64,000 nt of DNA from Sodiomyces alkalinus F11 (GCF_003711515.1 NW_021167084.1:2149932-2213931), one strand, 5' to 3'; positions 44,294 through 56,793 are shown, counted from the first letter of the stretch. Program-made: numbers and translations. Notes: a model not told the origin generated them from the letters alone.

Positions 44294-44787
44294 TGTTTAC
44301 TTTCAATGGTTGCAAAAATGCCTGTAGTTGTTGTGTTGGGATTTTCAATGGGAGCTATGACTCGATCACCTTTTTTTTTTGGGGCGTTGGATCATTTTTC
44401 TGCTGGCCCAGGCCGACTTCGGGGGGACCAAACAACAAGGAATGATTTGTCCCTAAGGTACCTTACCTCAGGTAAGGTGCGGTATCTTAATTATGGGTTA
44501 TCACTTATCGCTGGATCCTTTATCGCTCATCAAGTATCGCTCATCAAGGTTATTCGAGAGCTTGGACCAGTCGAGCCCGTTGAGAAGCTCCACCACAGCT
44601 CATCTCCCCCCTCCTTACCTACTTCGTTATTACCTAAGGTAGGTAAGGCGCCTAAACTTCGACACCATTCAGTGAACGTTGTCCAGATCGTCAGGTCCGA
44701 AGCACAACACGACGCCACTCAGCCGTTTACTAGTGTACCCCCGCCGTAACTTCGTCAAATGGGTCGGCGGTATTCGAGAGGCTAACC
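44294..44787. promoter_or_regulatory. Divergent promoter region of ARG4 and VFA1
   Basis: A 494-bp spacer between the two start codons. TGACTC at 44358-44363 matches six of seven bases of the TGACTCA site used by CPC1/GCN4-type regulators of amino-acid genes. A palindromic stretch GGTACCTTACCTCAGGTAAGG lies at 44457-44477. A T10 run is near 44371. The link to cross-pathway control is inference from a single incomplete site. Confidence 0.35.
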
Positions 44788-45654
44788 ATGTCCTTTGCCA
44801 ACATCTACACTCACCGGAAGGTCGCAGAGACCAACGCGAAAGGCTGCGAAATATGTCATCGGCCCACCAGCAGTGTCCTTGTGGCCCCCGAAAAAAAGGT
44901 GCCGTGCTCCCATAGAAAGAGAAGTGGGTTAAGAAGACGGAGAGGGAAATAGAAAGAGGGTCAGAGGCCGGACTCGTGCTAACTGTACGTAGGACTTCTT
45001 CTACGCATGCCCGGGCCATCTCAAGGACACGCATTTCTGTTCCCCTATCATCGACCAGGCCGCCGTCGAGGCCAAGAAGAAGAAGAAGGAGTTGGAAGAT
45101 GCGCTTGAGCAAGTAAAGAAGGAATACGAGGAGAGACAGCGTAAGAAGAAAGAACAGGAGGAGAAAAACAAGGATAAAGACAAGGATAAAGACAAGGATA
45201 AAGACAAGGATACAGATGCCGACAAGGACAAGAGCAGTAAGGTCGATGACGAGAAGCAGGACTCTGCATCTCAAAAGGTGAGCCCCCCTCCTTTTAGCAC
45301 GGCCGCGCTTCTACCCACGCCCCATCGGCAGGGTCTCGTTTCGTTGATATTGGCTCTGTCCACTAACCAAACACAGGACAGGAAAACCGAAACCTCCACC
45401 CCGGACCCCGAAGATGAACCCCGGGTGTTTTCCCTGCACAGGTTAGAGGAGTCTCACGATGCCGTTCTCTTTGTTTTCGCCTCAACAACCACAGTACATC
45501 ATTTACTAATTAGCCCCCTCGCGACAGAAATTTCTTCGCCATGCGAGTCGAGAAGAAGCGGCAGATGGAAATTGCGAAACGGAACAGAGAACGGATGATG
45601 CAACCGACCTTCTTCCCGTCCGTGCCCAAGGGTGCTCCCGGCAGCTCTTCCTGA
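44788..45654 (+). CDS. VFA1: VPS4-associated protein 1 (Vfa1)
   Basis: Vfa1 binds the ESCRT ATPase Vps4 at endosomes in yeast. Four exons are proposed: 44788-44898, 44993-45277, 45377-45441 and 45528-45654 (195 residues). Introns of 94, 99 and 86 nt carry GCTAAC, ACTAAC and ACTAAT branch points. The N-terminus has the family's zinc-binding module: CEIC at residues 20-23, then FFYACPGHLKD with C43 and H46. A charged coiled-coil-like stretch follows (about 59-95), running into a Lys-Asp repeat encoded by aaggataaagac units. The end reads RNFFAMRVEKKRQMEIAKRN and FFPSVP, as in the C-terminal Vps4-binding part of the family. The gene is divergent from ARG4. Confidence 0.93.
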
Positions 45655-47763
45655 CGGCGCCGAAGAGCTGGGCGCCTTTCTATCTGCATACTTCCATCCT
45701 TCCATACTTCCGCTTGGAGAAGCTGCACCGTCCTTTGCCGCACTGCTTCGTACGTATGGTCCGCAGCGGTCTCTCGTGCGGCGCACAATCTACAAAGTAC
45801 TCGGCAGATGGAGAACGCCGCGTTTCGACCGCTCTTCACCCTCCCAAGAAGCGGAACGCACTACATGGATACGGGATGAGACACTCCTTTCGGAGATCGT
45901 CAAGCCTTCTGGAATGGCCTGTTCCGGTATCCCGAGGGTCAGCATATATTGCAAAGACAGGCAGGCTGACAGGGTCGCCAAATCATCCCGAGAGGCTGAG
46001 TTTCGGGTAATTAGTTATTGGGCAACACTCATCAACATCGCGACCTCGCCGACGTCCGCTTCACAACGGGCTTTTTATTGCCAGCTCGGGTATTGAACTA
46101 TTGAACAGACATTGTTCTCGGGCCACAGTTCCGAAACCGGGCTTCAATTCACGAGACCGACCTACTGGCCTAGTTCGGCGGAAAAGCCTCGAGGCATTTT
46201 GTGATATCAATCACATCCCCGCGAACCCACAATCCGCGAGCCTTCAGCATTTCCTTTTTCTTCCACAAAAGGACTAGCGCTGCCAGCTGTCGGCATCTTT
46301 GGCCGTGCTACACCAATCAGCCACTAGCCGTCCACAAATTAAATCTGGTTTTCTGCGCCATATGTAGCTCGGCTCCATCGTCGTCCGGCTCCTTCATTCA
46401 TCATAGAAAACCGAATCTCCCGGACTGGGGATCAAGGGGGATAGCCGGTTGCTCGTGGGGGACGGCAACGTCAGGACGCGTCTCAAGACAAAGGACGATG
46501 ACCCTGTGTTGATACTGAGTCCACGGCGCTCGGGGAACGTGGTTGGTTCGACGAGGCTGAACCAGAAGGACTCGGGGCACTTTGAGTCAGCCCGGACCCG
46601 ACGGGCCCGGTGCGGTGTACGTGTACAACGTACCCTCCCCGCAGGTCAGGTCCTTGAGAGTAGTGGGCCCTCGAGCGATTTCGTCTCGTGTCACCTCCAG
46701 GTTGTAGCCCTACGCCTTATGGCTGGACGACAAGGGTTCCCTCCTCTTGGACGCAATTACCTACGTAGTGTGCCAATCAAGCGACTGCCTAAAAAGCCAC
46801 GTTGGGTCTGAGATTGACCCTGCAGACTTTTTCTTCCTCTTCTTTCTTGTTTGCGTCTTCCCCCAACGAGGAGCGAAATCCCCCACGCGTCGTACGTTGT
46901 ACTCAGTACATTCTCATCAATGACCCTTGTCCTGGGGAAGGAATGCTGCACTATTACAAAGTATTTTATTATTCATATGCATGTTTACTTCGCCAACCTC
47001 CAGAGATACAACGTAATCTTGCCGTGATAACCCCGGACGGCATCATATCGAGCCAGACCCACAAATGAGAAGACGCCCAACCCTCTAACCCCCTAACACA
47101 AAATGCACCCTCGTGGGCGGTATACAAAACCCAGGGGTTACGGTGTAGGGCTTGGGGGTCTTCACTCTCGAACACCGTGGCGTGAATCTAAGATACCTCA
47201 CATATATTAAACAGGGGGGCCTTATGCAGCCGTCGATTTCTAGAAAGTCACGTGAAAGAATACACCCCCTTCCCTCCCCCTAATAGCTGGTCAGCTCGGT
47301 GCCAAGTCCGTGACCCAAAGAACTTCCAGGCTGATTCCTTTCCTGGGATTTAGTATGTAGGGCGAACTGCCGCAACCTGATCACTGCAGCTCACCGTCAG
47401 AAAGGACCTTTGGACTGATTTCACCCCTACACCTACAGAGTTAGCTCCACCAACAACGTGCACGGCTGCTGACTTGAGGCGTTTTAATTATTTTTGGTCT
47501 GCTTTATAAGGCTCAGCTTACATCATTGTGTCAGCACTTAAAATTAAGAAGTCGGAGAACCATGTAAGACGCGCCAGGACCAATGCCGACTAAGGTACCT
47601 AATCATGCTTGTAAGGCAGGGTTCAAGCCAAAGGAGTCGCTCAACCAACGCCCCAAGGTCACCTTGGCTTTCCCAAGGAGGTTGGGGCCGTTGGGTATCG
47701 ACTAATAAATACCTTACACACTGTGGTGCTCACGAGGACGGGGTAATTAATTTCGGAGTACAA

Positions 47764-47800
47764 TGTACGTTGTATGTACATGTACGACGTACAACGTACA
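47764..47800. repeat. Perfect 11-bp inverted repeat with 15-nt loop
   Basis: tgtacgttgta at 47764-47774 is the reverse complement of tacaacgtaca at 47790-47800, and the spacer is also GTAC-rich. It could form a hairpin or cruciform. Confidence 0.85.
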
Positions 47801-47882
47801 TGCTGTAATTACTTGGGGGTCAGCTTGGGGGGGAATACCTTGTATGTTGCACAGTAAACCGCCCAACCGCCCAACCGCCCCT

Positions 47883-47896
47883 GGCCCTATAGGGCC
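47883..47896. repeat. 14-bp perfect palindrome
   Basis: ggccctatagggcc follows directly on several ccgcccaa units in the same intergenic region. Confidence 0.85.
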
Positions 47897-48637
47897 AACT
47901 AAACAAGAGCAAGAGCGCCAAGGGACGTCTTCCTAGATTGGGCGGAGACCAGTCCATGAACTCTCCCGTCTACCCGTCTTCAAAACACCAACTGCTAGTC
48001 CATGGATCAGATGGATCAGCCTACCAGGAATTTGGCATGGACAAGTCACGGATGTCAGGGAACAGGGGACTTCAAGATGGGTACAACTGCGAGGCCATTT
48101 GAAAATGCAGGCATCATCAGCTCGGGCTATCCGAATACAGGCATTTTCCAAGACGTATGGCGTACAGTATATACTACGTACCGCATTCATATGTAGGTAC
48201 TTACACGAAACACAACCGTTGCAACGTATATCTCCCTAAGTTTTATTTGCAGGTTCCGATCAGGCAAGTCGACGGTAATTCATAAGGTACACTGGTAAGG
48301 TACCTAGTTAAAAGGAGTTTCGCGAGTTTCGTCTCCCTAAAGTACCTAGGTACCTTTAGAGACCTTGGCGGGGGCGGTGAGAGAGATGATGCAGGGAGAA
48401 GAGGGTCAGATATTCAAAAGAAGTTGGTCACTCGATAGGAAGGTTTCTTCTGCACAAGGGAGTCCAGCAACCCCGAAAAAGAATAAGGCTACCGTTGAAG
48501 CATGACGATCATGCCGAAGGGATTGGTGATTGTTTGATGTAAATGTGGCCCTGACTGAGACATACTGAGGAAAGGGGGAGTAATGTTGCCCAGATGACAT
48601 TGGTCAGCCATCGCCGGCGTGTATGCCGCCAGCCAAG

Positions 48638-48680
48638 CAATATCGGTAGACAATATCGGTAGGCAATATCGGTAGACAAT
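48638..48680. repeat. 13-bp tandem repeat, three copies plus a partial
   Basis: caatatcggtaga or caatatcggtagg units repeat three times with one varying base, then caat. It lies near the 3' end of YVH1, outside its coding region. Confidence 0.9.
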
Positions 48681-48711
48681 AAATGAATTTGCATGGGAGT
48701 CGGGCAGGGCC

Positions 48712-48743
48712 GGGAGAGGGAGAGGGAGAGGGAGAGGGAGAAG
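48712..48743. repeat. (GGGAGA)n short tandem repeat
   Basis: Five adjoining GGGAGA-type units lie about 160 bases downstream of the YVH1 stop on the plus strand. Confidence 0.85.
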
Positions 48744-48901
48744 GGAAAGGGTTAGGTAAGAACTTGGAAGACGGTGAGAACTTTCCGCTGCCTCATGCAT
48801 GATGGAAGCTGAGGAGGCACGGCGGGATTCGAATGAACGACTGGACGGCGGCCAGAATTCATTTTCATTTCAAGGTTCCAGGTTCCAGCAAAGCTCCCAA
48901 T

Positions 48902-50379
48902 TCAGAGTCTTCCATTCCCTCCGTTGCTTCCTCTGGGCGCCACAGAAGGCGGCATTCGAATGCCCATGGCCACCCTGGCAGCCGCCGCAGACTTGGCGTC
49001 TACCCCGCCTCTCCCTCGCCCTACTCCGGTCTTCACCTCGTCTACTCGCCCCCGCGCCAAGCTGAACGCCGGAATCACCCACCCACCGCAGTTGCACTTA
49101 AACCCTTTCCAGCTATACCGTCCCAGGCTCGCCCCGCACCGCTCGTTGGGACACGTAAGACGCCCTTCCAGCTCCCCCGTCTCCAGAGCGCCGCGCATCC
49201 ACCCGAGCGCCTCGACGAAGAAATGCTGACATTGTTGTTGTTGTTGCTGTTGCTGCTCCTGCTGCCGCTGCTGCTGTCGTTGTTGTCCGGGATATCTCTC
49301 ATGTGCCCCGCGCGCGTCGGGCTGATGATCCACCACAAAGCCCGCCGTAGCGAGTACCCGCCGGCACTTCTTACACCGTAGTTCCCTGCCCTCCTCCCTC
49401 CTCGCCGCGGCCGCCGACGTAGCAGAGACAGCCTCCCCGCCCCTCTCCTCGTCCTCGAACCGGATCCTCGAAGGCGCTTCCCCGACCGCGAGGCTCCGCT
49501 CCACTTCCCGCCGGTAGCACCAGCGCTGGTAAGCCGGGTTCGCCTCCAGCCGCCCGGGCGCCGCGGGGCATCCCATATCCCACCACAGCTCCAGCTGACT
49601 CATGAACCCGTCGTTGGGTTCCGCAATCTCGCGCGCCCGACGAATGTGCGCCACGGCCGCTTCCACGGCGGCCTTGGCGGCGGGCGTCGGCGCGGCGCGT
49701 GAGGCTGCCGCCGCCGCGTTTTCGTGCGACGCGCGGCCAAACTTGGCAGGGTGCTTGTACAGCAGGTAAGCGGCCGTCACGGCGACGGATCGGGACTTTC
49801 CCATGGCGCAGTGCACGAAGACGGCGCCCGGGGCGGACGGGGAGGCGGGGTCGGCAAGCGCCAGGCCCTCGAGAGCCGGTGCTGGGACGATGGCGTCGGG
49901 GCTGTCGGATAGTCGTGAGCGCATGTCGCTCCTCTCGGCGTCGCTCGTCATCCCACGGCGATCCTCGTCGTCCTCACCCGTCGCCTGGTCCTTCTTGGCA
50001 GCGTCGCCCCGGGCGGTTTCCGGGTGGAGGGCCGCTTCGATGAATCGCACCGCGCGAGGCAATTCGGATAACAGGTCCTCGTCGTCTACGTCGTCGACGT
50101 CAATGACCATGTGCCTGTACCTGTGTCCCCATTCCTCGGAGGGACTGCAACGCACGACGGAGAGAACGTGAGTGATGCCCCGCTCCGCAAGGGCCGAGGG
50201 TCTTTTCAGGGCCCAGATGCTGCGGGTTGGTTGGTCAACACGCTTTTGTTCGTTTATCCCGCCGAACCACTCCTGGCACTGTTGTGTATGCGGATGCGTC
50301 ATGACAGGAGAGCGGGTAAAACTAAGACTCACCCCCCGACGTGGAGCTCCTCGTCCCCTTCAATCCGGTTTACTGCCAT
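48902..50379 (-). CDS. YVH1: Dual-specificity protein phosphatase Yvh1 (DUSP12 family)
   Basis: Yvh1 acts in late 60S ribosome maturation (Mrt4 release) through its zinc domain and also has phosphatase activity. The CDS joins 50379-50333 and 50219-48902 (454 residues). The 113-nt intron (GTGAGT...CGCAG) joins ELHVGG to IWALKRPSALAERGITHVLS, as in the family. The active-site loop HCAMGKSRS starts at H152, with nucleophile C153 and R159. A poorly conserved Asp/Ser/Ala-rich insert of about 70 residues precedes the loop. The C-terminal zinc region has C-x2-C in RCKKCRRVL, then CQHFFVEALGWM, a CPN-x2-C pair and the KCNCGGWV core. A Gln-rich run of about 20 residues interrupts this region. The gene lies alone between two long spacers. 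Confidence 0.95.
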
Positions 50380-53321
50380 GGTCCCAACCAGATTCTGGTG
50401 CCAGATGACGCTGTACCCGGAAGTTCGAAGCGCTCAGGGACCAGTTATCAGGTTTCGAGGTTGTGACCGCGTTCACACGGGATGTTCATATATGGCGATG
50501 TGAAGCTGTGATATACCCCGCACAACGCCAACTGATGAAAAATGTAGATACGTCAAATTTGCAGCAACGTTTCGTCTGAGGATAGCATGAGAAGATATAG
50601 GGCTGTGGTCTTCCTAGCTAAAGTAATGTGAGAGATGCGGAAAAAAAATTGAGACCGAAACGGAAACACGGGGAATAGGTGTATTGTCAAGAATTGTCTC
50701 TCGCAAGTTGAAGAATCAAGTTTCGGCAAACGTTTTGGTTGACAGACGTTGGCGGGGTGTACATTCAGGAAGGAACATCAGCCACAGCAGTCCTGCTAAC
50801 AAGCCACATCTGTCTGAGATGGTTTGGTACGTCGTACACGTACATACGGTACCTAGATACGGGCACGGATACGCCCAGGTATCTATTAGCGGTACGTACC
50901 GTTGGTCATATCTCCACAGCGGGGCGTCTGTGTCGTAGGGCTGAATGTTACGCCAGCATAATTACATACTGCGTAGACAGGTAGAGTAAGGTAAGGTAGG
51001 TCGGCATTTAAAATGTCTCGAATCCGATTTAACGACTTGTATTGGATATTCTCGGAGTAACACGTTGCTTCAAAACCTGCGTGCAATAAGAGGAACATCC
51101 CCTACACTCGATTACCCCGAGGCCTACGTGCAACTCAGTGGTTGGCGCTTACTAGTTTTGTACGGCCGGAAATTGAACCCCCCCCCCCCCCCCCCTTCTC
51201 CCCCGCGGACCCCCGGGTCGCGCCGCGGATCAAGCATTGTGACAGTCGAGATAAGGAACAACTTGATTGAATCTACGAATAGGTACTCAGGTATAATCCT
51301 CTTCCCTGCTAGTCAGGTAGAGTGACTTTAGATACACCGAGAAATAGGCCCGTGCCCAGTATCTACTACCTTCTGTCAGCAAAATGGATTCAAGGGAAGG
51401 AACCCTGGATGAAAAGTCCCACCCCGTTAGGCACTACCACAGCGTCTAATAATCATCCAAGTTGTTTATCTAACAAAACGCTCCATTTATTCAACAACTC
51501 CAGCTGAGAGCTCCAAGTCCACGGTTCTTGTTTTCTTCATTCATTTATTTGTTTCTTTATTTTTTCTTCTTCTAGTCGTTGCTAGGCTTCCCGTTGGCGC
51601 CAAAATATGCTCACGCAGTGACACTCAGAAGAATGCAATGCTATGTACGTGCAGCTGCTCCATCCAAATTTCCGCATCTCCTTTTGATTTCCCTCCATCT
51701 TCCTTGGCAGACCCTTATTTCCAGTGCTGGGTACTCATGGTCCCCTGATTCCTGTTGAAGGCTGACCCAGCTTATTTACTTCTTCCCGGCTTACTTGCTT
51801 CACCCCACCAAATGCAGTGGGAACAGGGGACCTCTGGCCGTATGTCTCCACCCCAAACCTAACCCAATGATGAACAGGCCTGTTAATAACGGCATGTCTC
51901 GTGTGCTCGTAAGAACGAATGAACATGAGATGACTTTGGAACCCATGTGCAAAAAAATAATAAAAAAAAATCCGTGTCGTCGTGCTTCATCGAGAACCCC
52001 ACCCCTCAATGCCAAACACCGCCCTCTGTGAGGTAACCAAGCGAGAGATGAAAGAAGATGGAATGCATCGCGACGCGGGGTGCAAACGACAGCATCATCC
52101 GCTCGGCACCTCAACTGGCCGAGTAGAAGCTAGCAGGCCAAAAGTAGTCCCCATGGCAAACGGGATCCAGCACCCCGTAGACCACCAATTTGTACTCCGT
52201 ACAGTCTGCGTCCCGAGTCTCTTGGCGGGAGCTAACGGGTGCTCCGTCCGGGAGCAAGGAGAACAACACAAGACGCCCGCAGCACATCAAGTGCAACAAC
52301 CAACTTGCGCTGTGATCCTGCCAACTGTTGGCCAGTCGACTAAAGGCGGGGGACACGGCGGGCATTGATGACCTGCCCATGCCAGTGGCCGGCGGACAAG
52401 GTGAGATCGGTGCAGCATTTGCGGCCGTACCATGCAGCATTGGAAACCAGAAACCACACACTTCAACCGGGCCTGGCTTTTTGGGCCCTTTTTTCTTCCG
52501 TTGAGTCTGGAGTCCCCGCACAAACTGCCCCCACCCCCAACAGAAAAACAGAAACAAAAAAACACGGCAGAAGCCGAAGGGGGCTGCAGTATGGCGGGGT
52601 AAGCATGCAGTAGTGTTGTACCATACTGTTCGCCCGCCGCTTGTGCGATGTAAGGTAGGTAATTTGGCCGTGTCAACGTGCTGTCGCTGAATGAGGCAGG
52701 GCGTGCCGTCCATGCGTGAGATCGGCACACAGGATCCGTCAGGCTCTGGCTTCGTTTCACCCCCATTGCGGACTGTGTGTAAGCAGCCGGTTCGCTGCTA
52801 TATTGGCTTTGGCGAATAACTGTTTTTTCCCCGCCGAATTCCGATAAAAAAGGGCGTAACTAGAGAGGGAAACTGGGAGGAAGAGAAGAAAAGAGAAAAA
52901 AACCGAACAAAAAAAGGTCCTAGAAGGTATCTGGCCGAAGGACCCTCTTCAAGGGATAAAGACCCGTGAGCAACAATTTCGAAGAGTGCTACCTGGGCGC
53001 CCTTACAGTGCCTCAACCCTGCGGCCCGAGAAGTGAAACGGTGCATATCACCATGGATGCAACCAATTTGCAGCCAATTGCAACCGCCATGCTGCTGCGC
53101 CCCACTGACACATGTGTGAAGCCGTTCTGTGCGGGGGTGGACAGAATCATGCCCGATGCCTGGCAGGCAACAGACAAGACAATCTACAGTGGAATAGACA
53201 AGACAGCCTTGTTTTCCGGTAGAGATCGGTCGCCCACGGCAAGGGCACCGCGACACCCGGGAGAAAAGGACTTGGGCCGGGGGAGGCAGCCGACCGGCCC
53301 CGAAGCCATAGCGATGGCCCG
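50380..53321. other. 2.9-kb intergenic region, no gene supported
   Basis: Contains the YVH1 promoter and the 3' flank of the C2H2 protein gene. It holds GTAC words near 50827-50905 (including GGTACGTACC), an approximately 18-nt poly-C run and A/T runs near 51940-51970 and 52550. Open frames near 52111-52766 and 52798-53379 are Cys- or Arg-rich shadows without family features. Confidence 0.5.
51178..51195. repeat. Poly-C tract of about 18 bases
   Basis: An uninterrupted C run follows aattgaa. Its exact length may be affected by sequencing error in homopolymers. Confidence 0.8.
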
Positions 53322-55520
53322 CTATCTCGAGTTCGCGTCCTCTTCCATCATGCAGGCGTTTTCGAGCATGTTGGTCCACTTGCCACTCATCCCGGAGTGG
53401 CTGTGCTTCAGGTGCTGTCGAAAATGATCAGCGCGGTAGAATTTCTTGCTGCTGTTGCATTCCCTGAACTTGTGCACCTCCTGTAGGTGGCGAGCCCGTT
53501 CCTCCAGGTTCTGGCTGGTGACCTGTCGAGGCGCCGACGGCACCACTGCGCGTCCGCTTCGGGGGAATTCTTCGCCGCAGTAGCCGCAAGTATCAGCCTC
53601 GCCTGGCCGGTTCGTGCTCTCATGGAATGCTCGCTCGTGGCTGGTGAGCGCCGAGCAGCTCCAACTATGAGGCCGGACATGAAGGCTGTTCTGGTGCCGC
53701 TCCGCTTCGTTCTTGTTCTTGAATCGATTACCGCAGAACGAACATTCATATTGCTTCTCAGCCTCATGTGCACTGCTCCGATCGTCAATATAAAGTCCGC
53801 TTTCTTTCTGACCGGGGCTACCTGGCTGAGTGGTTCCGAGGGCCGAGGGCCGCTCAAATAGACCACTCGGTAGGAAGGGGATTTTCTTACCTGAGGTCTT
53901 CAGCCGTCTCGAACTTCTTCGGCTTTTTAGGACAGCACTCGCACATGAAAAACCCTTGATATTTCGCCCCCGTAAACTTGCCCTCCGTAACCTTCCGTGG
54001 AGATACTGCCGGTCGGTTCTCGCTGATGTTCCGCTGATGCGTGCCGCGCGATAGCGACCCTCTCGGCGACGGGTTGAGAGAGACGGGTGCGCTGTATGGG
54101 GAGCTGCAGCCGGCGTCTGTTGCATTGGGCGAGATACCACCAGGCGACACGCCGCTGGGTGACAGCCGGCTGTAGGATGAGGAACTGAGACTCGAGTTCA
54201 TACTACTCAAACCAGTGAAGACCGAAAGCCCTCCTGAATTGAACGACCTCGCCCGATTCGGAGGAATGGAAGGAGTGGAACCCTGGGGGATGGTGCTAAG
54301 GCGCGGGGCCGGCGAGCCGCGTGACACATCACGACGACGCAGCAGCTCTCCCTGGCCGGCAATACCGGGCGGTTTCTGGTCGCGGCCCGGTGGCGAGGAT
54401 GCCCGGCGCTTGATGCCTGCGGTTTGCACTTCTGTTCGAGTGCAGTCATCAATGCGAAGTCGGTTCATGGGGGCATCGTCCATCTCCATATCTTCGCCAG
54501 GCTCGTAGCTTCCCTGTGTTGACCTGTCGTCGCTATTCGTGCGCCGAGTCCTCCGCGGAGGAGATCGCTCCATCTCAAAATGGGCACCAGAACGGTGATC
54601 CACACTGCTGCTCATGGCAAACGGTTGGTTCCCGCTGGGTGTAGCCGAGTACAATGGTGTTTGGGTGAAGCGATCAGGGGAGCCCACCAGGATGCTTCCG
54701 CTCGGCTTGGTATGGAAAGGCAAATCTGTCGGTAGAGATAAGGCAGGGTGGCGCGGGTCCTGTGGGGGTCGATGCGATGAGGGAGTATTGGCCGAAGCGC
54801 TAAGGAGCGATCGGGTAGGAGTCGGCCTGAAATCTAGCGTCTTGAGGGGATCGAGCTTCTTCTTCATGGCAGTGAGGGCGTCGGCGCCAGATTCGAGTTG
54901 GAAGCGGTTGTGGAGATGACCAAAACCCACTGCAAACCCGGGCAAAGAGTGCTCCGACCTGTGGCAAGGGAGGGGACCCAAGTGGCGCATCGTTAGCAAC
55001 CATCCATGCCATACTCTTCACGAAGCCGGAAAAGCTCGTGGCCAGAACCGTTCTCGGCCGTGGACCGTGGACCGTGGACCGCCTACCTCATGGAACCGAC
55101 AGACGAAAGGCTCGCGTAGCCCTCGTCCTTTTCCACCTTGCCAGCATTACCACCACTTTCCCTCCTCTTGTAGTTGGGTCGCTCGTCCATGAAACTCGCA
55201 ATGCTTCCCACAGCACCGTGAGTACTGGGGCTGAATGATGGCGGACCGACGTGGAAAGGGGGCGGGTGATGATGACGGTCGTTGTCCGGAGCGTGACTTG
55301 GAGCATCAATCGGGAAAAATCGTGGCGGAGGCAATGGAGGCGGCGGTACGTCTGAAGGGTCTATGGCTCCTGGAATAGATCTCGCAACGGATGAAGAGAA
55401 GAGACTGTATGAATCAGGCTGGTTCAACTTGTAATGGCGATCAGAGGAACTCGAATCCACGTATATGGCCGGAGCAGGGAGCTCCGGGGGCTCCCTGTAT
55501 CTTAATGGTGGCGCTTCCAT
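53322..55520 (-). CDS. C2H2 zinc-finger protein, fungal-specific
   Basis: Probable nuclear protein of a conserved but functionally undefined fungal C2H2 family. Three exons are proposed: 55520-55087, 54958-53891 and 53772-53322 (650 residues). Introns are 128 nt (GTAGGC, GCTAAC branch, CCACAG) and 118 nt (GTAAGA...AGCAG). The second intron falls inside the finger region and rebuilds FETAEDLSAHEAEKQYEC. Residues 1-480 are low complexity, rich in Ser, Pro and Arg, with many SP sites that suggest phosphorylation (inference). The canonical finger has C511, C514, H527 and H532. Flanking Cys/His clusters include MCECCPKKPKKF before it. DTCGYCGEEFP with HLQEVH, and a last FRQHLKHSH segment, follow it. 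The C-terminal SGKWTNMLENACMMEED is typical of the family. DNA targets are unknown. Confidence 0.87.
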
Positions 55521-56499
55521 GGTGTTGTTTGTCGCCTGTTGTTGGTCGTCGTGGACGTCGTCGTCACCTTCGTCGTCGTCGTGGGCGAAACTAGGCCAGC
55601 TGAATATTTCTCTCCCCTTTTCCTAGGGCAGCTGAGAAGAACAATTTCCACGACCAACAGGAAGCGGCATGAGGACTATAGAGTCCGATTAGCTTAATGG
55701 CAATACTTCCTTGCCGGCTGAAGGCAATAGAAGAGGATCGTGGTGGCAATGTGAATTGGGCATGCAGTTGGCTGACGGCTTTTGGGGCAGGGGCAAAGTC
55801 CCCTGCAAGGTGACGCTGTGGCTAGGGGATGGAGAAAGGGAGGTAGTGGGTAATAATAGGGCGGCAAAAGTACGAGAAACCCGATTGAGGGTCCACAAGA
55901 CGCGCTGGAAAGTCTTCGAGGAAGAAGTGGTGTGAGGCGGTTTGGTTTTAGGTGGGACGGCACCTACCGCTTGCTCAATGGTGCATCGAATCGTACAAGC
56001 GGACCGCGAAGAGACCAGTGGCTTTGCCGTAGATTGTCGACGGTGAATTTTTTTTCCCCCCCCGATCAATGGAGCATTACGCTGAAGGCATGGAAGTGGG
56101 GAAGTGAAGAACGCAACCGTACGACAAGCGGATGGTCCGACTAGGACGACAATTGCTTTTGGGTAGTAAATTGACGTTAGTAAATTGACGTACGTCTGGT
56201 TATTTCTGTTGCTGTTGCTACTCTTGATCTGTGCGTGTGTTGTACGAATATCGTCCCTGTGGTCTTCGGGTGTGAGGGGATGGGTGCGATATGGGGAGGA
56301 ACAAGAGGGTGATAAAGGGGGGAGGAGGCGGAAGGAGAGAGCGAGAGAGAAAAAGAGAGGAGAAAGAGAGAGGGAGAAAGGATACCTACTTTAGTTAGGT
56401 ACCTTCTGTGTGCCGAGAAGATAGGACAGAACTGCACGACGGCCGGATAACGGATGGGGCGTGGGCATGGGATAGGATATATCCGTACGTAGGTATTCT

Positions 56500-56520
56500 G
56501 TATGTATGTATGTATGTATG
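56500..56520. repeat. (TATG)n short tandem repeat within a GTAC cluster
   Basis: About five TATG units run directly into tacgtacatacgta. The cluster spans about 56483-56533. Confidence 0.9.
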
Positions 56521-56793
56521 TACGTACATACGTATTTGGAGGTCCTGACTCCTGACCCTCTCGAATCCTCGTCCTCGTCGAAGTATTCAACAGGCAAACC
56601 AAGGAGGTGGAGAGACGAGGGACGGACCCGCGGATGGGACCCTGGACAGACGTCGGGTCTAATGTGGACGGGGCAATGGACGGACGGGGACGGAATGGGG
56701 CTGGCGGAAGGGTGGAAGGGTATTCGTAGAAGGGTAACAGGGAAGGCGGAAGGAAGGGTAAGAAAAGAAGTGTGCTCGGCAATATCCTACGAC

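Larger units (their letters stand above)
45655..48901. other. 3.2-kb intergenic region, no gene supported
   Basis: Frames of up to about 150 codons exist but overlap in several frames and show no family signal. The stretch holds a GTAC-rich hairpin (47764-47800), repeated ccgcccaa units with a GGCCCTATAGGGCC palindrome (about 47860-47896), GTACCTAGGTACC near 48341-48353, a 13-bp tandem repeat and a GGGAGA repeat. Dinucleotides look unmutated by RIP. Confidence 0.5.

Noticed and set aside
48815..48845. ggattcgaatg word resembling a tRNA B-box on the minus strand
   Set aside because: The flanking bases cannot form the 5-bp T stem and no A-box or acceptor pairing is seen. It also adjoins the YVH1 3' flank.
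52111..53379. Several 100-200 codon minus-strand frames downstream of the C2H2 protein
   Set aside because: They overlap in different frames, are Cys/Arg-rich and match nothing known. Best explained as 3' flank noise.
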